Assembly (NCBI GenBank): GCA_964541595.1
Contig: CAZIRO010000108.1
Coordinates: 1-9,815, forward strand
Length of the DNA: 9,815 nt
Source of the DNA: CAZIRO01 sp964541595
Lineage (GTDB): Bacteria; Acidobacteriota; HRBIN11
Reading direction: 5' to 3'
The position numbers and the translations under genes were made by a program. The notes below the pieces were generated by a model. That model worked only from the letters and a program-made list of their open reading frames with translations. It made no database searches and was not told the origin of the DNA. Positions 5,749 to 9,815 of the stretch are shown here, piece after piece (the first letter of the stretch is position 1; each line of letters begins with the position of its first letter).

Positions 5749-8280
5749 GTGTCGACCTCCATGCCGGTGACATACGAAGAGAATCCATGCCGCCGTGTCC
5801 ACTTCCGGCGGCGGGGGTTGTCCCTGACGGAGTCCACGGTTCCAGAGCGTGAACCCGCCCAGCGGCGATTCGGTCAGGACGGGGATCACGGCGGGAGACC
5901 ACTGGAACTGTCGCAGTGCGGATCGGTGCGGTGCCGCCCAGCGCACGAGCACCCACAGTGCGCTGAGTACCAGGAACCCCTCGCTCAGGCGTTCCCACTC
6001 ATCAACGGAGAAGTCCAGGCCGTATGCACGCAACAGTCGTCGTATGCTGAGAGGCGCCCCATGGACCGTGAGTGTCGATTCGGGCAGGCGGTCGAGCACC
6101 CGATCTGTGGTCAGCCCGATCCGATACCCCTGCATTCCCCAGAGGGTCGCATACCACAGGGCCGCCAGCCATTGTGCGGTTTCAGATACGGACTGCGCCG
6201 TACGGAGATGATACGTTTGTGTGGAAAGCTGCCGTATCCAGCGTCGCATCGGTTGCAAGTGTACCCCTCCGATTACCGGGCACGTCCACCAGGCGATGAA
6301 TCGTTGCCTCAATGCCTCGAGATGCGCACCATCATCCGGCCAGGAGATGTCCCAACCGGCGATCCATTGATCCAGTTCGGTTTGCTTAACGGCAGGTGAA
6401 ATATCGAAAACGCTTGCAAGCGTATCCATGACCTTAAATGGGACGTTGGATTCTTCATCGTGGGTCAGCATCGGCAAAGGACGGTATACGACCCCTGTGG
6501 AAATACGCAGTCCGGGCAGAATCAGTGTTTCGGGCGGTGTGTCCACCGCTCCAGTACCGGGGAAACAGATCAACATGAAAATGTCCGTGGGGTGTCCTGC
6601 CGCGCGTTCGATCAGCATCTGGTTGAGGTAACAGATCGTGCAGATGCGCGTACCCTGCTGGAGGGTTCCACTGGGTCGGCCCTGTTTCCATGACCAGCGT
6701 TGGGGCAGGATATGAAACGTGTATTTCCATTCTCCGAATACGTGTTTGAGCGCCGACGGTCGACCACAGAGTGTACATCGTTCCGTACGAAGCGTGCGGC
6801 CTTTGGGACGGGTGGTCGTCGTGATGCGCACGTGCAGATGGGCAGGCCGGTGCATCCACTGCACAACATGCTGAAGGTATTCCGGCAGTTCCGTGTCAAC
6901 AGCAAGGTGGTCACCGTCGCGAATACACATCTGCAGTTGCTGAATATATGGATAAAGGCGGCTATGAATCTCCCCTACGAAGGTGTCCACAGTCTCATGG
7001 AGTGACAGCGTCCGTTCGCGAACTGCTCGCTCCGCCGCAATCCAGAAGAGTTGCCAGGGAACACCACCGGACCGTCGGTCACTGTGCAGGGGACGGGACG
7101 GGGGCCAGTTCCGCATCCAGAGGTCCAGTGCATCGATATTGAGAACGCGCTTGAGCGTGGCAAAGATGCGCAACTGAATCTGGTACAGCACTTCTGCCCG
7201 ATACAGCAGTTCCGACCAGGTGCAGAGTTTTTCAATGACGTCCTGCCAGGCTGCGCGACTTTCGGGGGAGAGATATTTGGCGTAGTGCCTGTTTAGGTAC
7301 GTTTCCGGATCCCTGTCCAATTCTTTTTTCCTGGCGGGACTGACCAGGCGGTCGTATTCGGTGCGCAGATCTTCCCATACCCGGTCCATATCGTACAGGA
7401 TCCAGAAATCGGCGATGCGAGGATTTTTGTTATCCGTGGTGTCGTAGAGCGTGAGTGTATCGAATTGAGTGATCGCCTCGTAGTATGTACATTCCATGAA
7501 CTCCTGCAGTTCCCGGATCCATTCATCAGAGGGGAAATGTACATCACCTGTGAGCGATAAGGAAATCCAGCCCTCCGGGTGAATCAGTACGGGAACAATC
7601 CCGTGCGCTTGTTGCCATCGGTCCATGGCATCGGTGATCACGGTGTATAAGGGCAGTCGCCATTCGCGCAGGCGCCATGCGATGGGGTGTACAGGAGGTG
7701 GGGGTTGCGGGAAAAGATAGAGCAGTGTCCTGGTGACCGTTGTCTGGAGTTCCGGAAGCGTCTGTGCGGAGGCGAGACCGTCCATCAGGCGGACATATTC
7801 TCGCACGATGTCCATTTCCGCGGGAGTCCGGAGAAGATCGAGTCGCTCCGGATCACGGGAATGGGTAGCGCCGGCGCGAAGTATCCGTGCAAACGCCTGG
7901 ACATTTTCGAGCGACCAGTTCATCCATTCGTCCAGGCGGAGGTGCGTGATCTCTTCGACGTACTGTTCCAGGGGGATAGACTGCGTAGGTTGAGAGCTCT
8001 GTAGGGCTTTATCCAGATCATGGACCGTATAGGCCGCGAGGATCAACTGCCAGGTGTCTGCATCGGGCACACGTTTGGGGACTTCGGGAGTCAGTTCATG
8101 ACAGGCATCCAGGAGGCCGGCGATCGACCGGATTCCGCTGACGATATGCATCCACAGGTTTTGCGGGGCGTAACCGTAAGGGCGGGATTTTGCGGCCTTG
8201 CGGTGGTACCCTCGACGCAGCGCATGGGGCAAAAGGGTTGCCAGAAACCGGTGAGCCGTTTCCTGGAAACGTTCAGACAC
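5335..8280 (-). CDS. cas10d: Type I-D CRISPR large subunit Cas10d/Csc3 with HD nuclease, 981 aa
   Basis: Cas10d is the large subunit of the type I-D complex and carries the nuclease that Cas3' lacks. The N-terminal HD domain shows H45 (LWMHIVSG), H87-D88 (YTVHDLDKAL) and probable further metal-site residues H140 and D167 (RLMDGLAS). A zinc ribbon follows in the middle, C502-x2-C505 and C547-x2-C550. I see no GGDD cyclase motif, as expected for Cas10d in contrast to type III Cas10. The C-terminal helical part (about 845-981) corresponds to the small-subunit-like region. The start is a GTG at 8280 with GAGG 8 nt upstream, about 28 nt after the predicted transcription start. The gene overlaps csc2 by one base (TGATG). 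An internal start at 5748 probably yields a separate small subunit. The length is normal for the family. Confidence 0.95.
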   Translation of the reverse strand: MSERFQETAHRFLATLLPHALRRGYHRKAAKSRPYGYAPQNLWMHIVSGIRSIAGLLDACHELTPEVPKRVPDADTWQLILAAYTVHDLDKALQSSQPTQSIPLEQYVEEITHLRLDEWMNWSLENVQAFARILRAGATHSRDPERLDLLRTPAEMDIVREYVRLMDGLASAQTLPELQTTVTRTLLYLFPQPPPPVHPIAWRLREWRLPLYTVITDAMDRWQQAHGIVPVLIHPEGWISLSLTGDVHFPSDEWIRELQEFMECTYYEAITQFDTLTLYDTTDNKNPRIADFWILYDMDRVWEDLRTEYDRLVSPARKKELDRDPETYLNRHYAKYLSPESRAAWQDVIEKLCTWSELLYRAEVLYQIQLRIFATLKRVLNIDALDLWMRNWPPSRPLHSDRRSGGVPWQLFWIAAERAVRERTLSLHETVDTFVGEIHSRLYPYIQQLQMCIRDGDHLAVDTELPEYLQHVVQWMHRPAHLHVRITTTTRPKGRTLRTERCTLCGRPSALKHVFGEWKYTFHILPQRWSWKQGRPSGTLQQGTRICTICYLNQMLIERAAGHPTDIFMLICFPGTGAVDTPPETLILPGLRISTGVVYRPLPMLTHDEESNVPFKVMDTLASVFDISPAVKQTELDQWIAGWDISWPDDGAHLEALRQRFIAWWTCPVIGGVHLQPMRRWIRQLSTQTYHLRTAQSVSETAQWLAALWYATLWGMQGYRIGLTTDRVLDRLPESTLTVHGAPLSIRRLLRAYGLDFSVDEWERLSEGFLVLSALWVLVRWAAPHRSALRQFQWSPAVIPVLTESPLGGFTLWNRGLRQGQPPPPEVDTAAWILFVCHRHGGRHMGWLQQLAEYSLCLFRPYWRMEGFRHRATLLWRTAVRAVQEAHQARVPHEDLVPFVAGRLDAVLDRHMGSKIGYVQRDPETVHRFAHIVVHEAYGGDLARLRRLQNGVADYLVFHAYRAVRRSTSTTQPSISEQEVG
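5749..5760 (-). promoter_or_regulatory. Internal ribosome binding site for Cas11d
   Basis: GGAGGT (plus complement 5755-5760) with 6 nt to the in-frame ATG at 5748. It is encoded by Gly-Gly codons, GGA and GGT, of cas10d. Its strength and spacing decide the start of the predicted Cas11d. Confidence 0.7.
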
Positions 8281-8315
8281 GGTAACGACCTCGATGTCTA
8301 TGGGTTTTCACTGAC

Positions 8316-8343
8316 AGAATAATCCGGGGGCCGTCGTTGTCAA
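8316..8343 (-). promoter_or_regulatory. Sigma-A type promoter of the cas operon
   Basis: On the minus strand a perfect -35 TTGACA (plus 8338-8343) is followed after 16 bp by TATTCT (plus 8316-8321), a 4 of 6 match to the -10. Transcription should start near 8309, about 28 nt before the cas10d GTG, leaving room for the GAGG ribosome binding site (8292-8289). An AT-rich block directly upstream of the -35 (8341-8380) could act as an UP element. Confidence 0.65.
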
Positions 8344-8358
8344 GTTAATTACTTATAA

Positions 8359-8373
8359 TATCAAAATATGATA
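8359..8373. promoter_or_regulatory. Small inverted repeat upstream of the cas promoter
   Basis: TATCA (8359-8363) and TGATA (8369-8373) form a 5-bp inverted repeat with a 5-bp centre, 15 bp upstream of the -35. It could be a regulator site, but such short AT-rich palindromes are common by chance. On the plus strand a perfect TATAAT (8354-8359) lies beside it without a well-spaced -35. Confidence 0.2.
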
Positions 8374-8448
8374 CTAAATAGCCCGTTTCCCAAATAATGG
8401 ACTCTTTGGGTATAGCCGTGCCCATGGGAGCGTTCGTTGTAAGCGGTC

Positions 8449-8588
8449 GGGGCGACCGATCGAGGTCGCCCGGTCACGGTGGTGGCCGTCGCATCGCAGT
8501 GGCCACTGGCGGGCACATCGGTGCGCTTCAACGGCCACCGCAGGGTCCATGATGCCATCATGACCGGGCGAGCTCGGTCGCTCGTCCC
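8449..8588. repeat. Nested foldback (inverted-repeat) element of 140 bp
   Basis: The outer arms 8449-8476 and 8561-8588 are inverted repeats matching at 24 of 28 positions. Each arm also forms its own hairpin: GGGCGACC/GGTCGCCC with loop GATCGA at 8450-8471, and GGGCGAGC with GCTCGTCCC at 8566-8588. Inside lie the inverted repeat GGTGGCCGT (8481-8489) and ACGGCCACC (8531-8539), extended by CGCATCG (8490-8496) pairing with CGGTGCG (8519-8525) with one G-T pair. The perfect palindrome CAGTGGCCACTG (8497-8508) sits near the tip. CATGATG/CATCATG (8548-8562) overlaps the right arm. GGGGCGACC-type palindromes are, as I recall, dispersed repeats in Firmicutes and Chloroflexi. This could be a REP-like or MITE-like element, or a structured RNA. 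No transposase gene or clear target duplication is seen. Confidence 0.7.
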
Positions 8589-8654
8589 TACGGTATCTCT
8601 GCAGCCCCGGACCCGCCTTTCCGGACCGTTGCACGGCGGATGGTCTTCATCAAT

Positions 8655-9065
8655 TTACGCGATCCCCAGTAGTTGAAAAATGGGATACACCACCTGCCCG
8701 TATCCCTGGTGAAAATACAGACCGACCTGGGCGATACAGGAATAGGCGACCGTGAACTGCGCAATGGCCCAGATTCCAAGCGTGATTTGACCAATACTCA
8801 CTACTCCGATACCGAACTGTGAAATGCTGATCAATCCCACGCCAAACTGACCGATTGCGATCACGCCTCTGGCGACCACAGGCCTCAGCCCCGGCCGGTA
8901 TTTGAATGAGATATGAACAAGGGGGAGCGACCCGATGGTCATTTTGCTCCTGTATTCGAATCCCCAGCCATCCCATTGCGCTTTCCAGGGATGGGGGGCA
9001 CCACAATTGGGACAGAACAGCGCCTGTTCACTGACCGTATGGTTACATTCCCGACACGATTTCAT
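8655..9065 (-). CDS. Zinc-ribbon protein with five 10-residue GQ repeats, 136 aa
   Basis: The N-terminus is a zinc ribbon: C4-x2-C7 and C18-x2-C21 (CREC, CPNC). After a linker comes GSLPLVHISF and then five hydrophobic 10-residue repeats with Ile at 71, 81, 91, 101, 111 and Gln at 73, 83, 93, 103, 113 (pattern G-x-x-x-I-x-Q-F). The strict period suggests a stack of short beta-strands or a membrane-associated fold. No clear signal peptide is present. It resembles uncharacterised bacterial proteins that join a zinc ribbon, a PLVHI segment and IAIG-type repeats; I know no proven function. The start at 9065 has AGGAG 7 nt upstream; an in-frame ATG at 9083 would place that site inside the gene. 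It lies 89 bp after the hyuA-like gene in the same direction and appears unrelated to the cas operon. Confidence 0.8.
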   Translation of the reverse strand: MKSCRECNHTVSEQALFCPNCGAPHPWKAQWDGWGFEYRSKMTIGSLPLVHISFKYRPGLRPVVARGVIAIGQFGVGLISISQFGIGVVSIGQITLGIWAIAQFTVAYSCIAQVGLYFHQGYGQVVYPIFQLLGIA

Positions 9066-9154
9066 ATTTGGACTCCTGTACATGGCTCTCTGTGGAACCC
9101 GTAAATGTGTGAAGTTGTTCTATCAGTTTATCACTTCTGCTCCGTTTTCGGAAA

Positions 9155-9815
9155 TCAAACAGCCTGATTTGAAGCGCGCGTTGCGATTGTACGGGTGATG
9201 CTGATACATCCTGTTGGATGCACCCGGGCCGTCCAGCCCGGTGGGAGAAACGTCGTGGCCGTGGGATCGCACAGAATGGCCGGTCCGGTCAGTGATGTAT
9301 GCACGGGAAGGTCGGTCTGCACGTACACGGGAACATCACAGGTCTGGCCCCGGTACCGCATCTGCTGGACACGTACGGGATTGGGTTTGCCTTCAGAAGG
9401 AATGTCCGGCCGCCACTCCAGGCGGGCCACCGGGCGCGTCAGCCGGACGACCATCCCGACCACTTCGCAGGGTCGTTCCGGTCGCATGAACCCGTATCGC
9501 TGTTTGTGCAGAATGTGAAATCGCTCGATGGTCGTGTGCAGCGATTCCGGGTACGGCACGAGCAGTTCGTAGGCCTGTCCCCGGTACCGCATCTGCAGGA
9601 ACGTCTCGGTAACGGGTTGCAGCGTATCCGGTGACAGCTGCATTTCCTCCAGGCCGCGCCGTACCAGGTCGTTCCGCAGTGCGCGCAGTTGATCGTCTGA
9701 AAGGCGATCTGCCGGTTGCAGGATCGATCGGCTGAACGTCCAGATATGGTCGCCCACGAGCGTGCCCAATGCAGAAATCACCCCCGCATGCGGGGGAATG
9801 ATCACGCTGTGCATC
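9155..9815 (-). CDS. Hydantoinase/oxoprolinase family protein (HyuA-like), C-terminal part, cut by window end
   Basis: The visible 219 residues are the C-terminal third of a protein of the N-methylhydantoinase A / 5-oxoprolinase family, whose members use ATP to open cyclic amides or carboxylate related substrates. Family features are the segment SVIIPPHAGVISALGTLVGD, which matches the conserved PP-x-G-x-x-SA-x-G motif, the repeated RYRGQ (MRYRGQAYEL and MRYRGQTCDV), and a C-terminal TGPAILCDPTATTFLPPGW, the usual end of the beta-rich domain. The first Met visible is internal; the gene begins beyond the right edge. Full-length relatives are about 650-720 aa. No partner B subunit gene follows it. 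The substrate cannot be told from this part. Confidence 0.88.
   Translation of the reverse strand, partial: MHSVIIPPHAGVISALGTLVGDHIWTFSRSILQPADRLSDDQLRALRNDLVRRGLEEMQLSPDTLQPVTETFLQMRYRGQAYELLVPYPESLHTTIERFHILHKQRYGFMRPERPCEVVGMVVRLTRPVARLEWRPDIPSEGKPNPVRVQQMRYRGQTCDVPVYVQTDLPVHTSLTGPAILCDPTATTFLPPGWTARVHPTGCISITRTIATRASNQAV

Larger units (their letters stand above)
8281..8654. other. Intergenic region between the zinc-ribbon gene and cas10d
   Basis: This 374-bp stretch has no convincing gene. From right to left it holds short hairpins after the zinc-ribbon stop (CCGGA/TCCGG and CCGT/ACGG, between about 8605 and 8639), the nested foldback element (8449-8588), an AT-rich block (8341-8380), and the cas promoter with its 5' leader (8281-8343). 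Confidence 0.7.

Noticed and set aside
5094..5837. Minus-strand open frame of 247 codons spanning the end of cas10d and start of csc2
   Set aside because: It is a second frame of two well-supported cas genes, with Arg/Gly/Pro-rich composition typical of an out-of-frame reading.
5671..6399. Plus-strand open frame of 242 codons
   Set aside because: Antisense shadow of cas10d with no recognisable protein features.
9084..9154. Terminator or promoter between the hydantoinase and zinc-ribbon genes
   Set aside because: Only a 4-bp hairpin (TCCG/CGGA) without a U-run and weak -35/-10 matches are present, too little to support a call.
9781..9796. Perfect 16-bp palindrome CCCCCGCATGCGGGGG
   Set aside because: It lies inside the conserved PPHAG codons of the hydantoinase gene and is explained by coding in GC-rich DNA.

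Overview
The window carries the effector module of a type I-D CRISPR-Cas system together with a short CRISPR array, all read from the minus strand (right to left). Strong GGAGG-type ribosome binding sites, a TTGACA-type promoter and a moderately GC-rich sequence point to a bacterium of the Firmicutes kind, possibly thermophilic. That taxonomic guess is an inference and no marker gene is present.

Region by region, from the right edge: the C-terminal third of a hydantoinase/oxoprolinase (HyuA-like) gene is cut by the window end (9155-9815). Next comes a small zinc-ribbon protein with five 10-residue repeats (8655-9065). A 374-bp intergenic region (8281-8654) holds a 140-bp nested foldback element and the cas promoter. 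Then follow four cas genes, overlapping or nearly so: cas10d/csc3 (5335-8280), csc2/cas7 (4337-5335), csc1/cas5 (3573-4316) and the HD-less helicase cas3' (1351-3576). About 776 bp without a convincing full gene separates cas3' from the array (575-1350). The array (319-574) has four identical 37-bp repeats and three 36-bp spacers. Beyond it lies a small unknown gene (32-235).

How the parts work together: Csc2 should form the backbone of the crRNA complex and Csc1 the Cas5-type subunit. Cas10d is the large subunit and also carries the HD nuclease domain that Cas3' lacks, and Cas3' supplies the ATP-dependent helicase. A strong in-frame internal ribosome binding site near the 3' end of cas10d predicts a separately translated small subunit (Cas11d, 137 aa). 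The array's repeat ends in the 8-nt handle ATTGAAAC when read on the minus strand, which fixes its direction as the same as the cas operon.

No cas6, cas4, cas1 or cas2 is visible. crRNA processing and spacer acquisition must therefore come from genes outside the window, or be missing. The least explained parts are the foldback element upstream of the operon, the structured gap before the array (including a 38-aa ORF with a perfect ribosome binding site that runs into the first repeat), and a spacer that is largely self-complementary.
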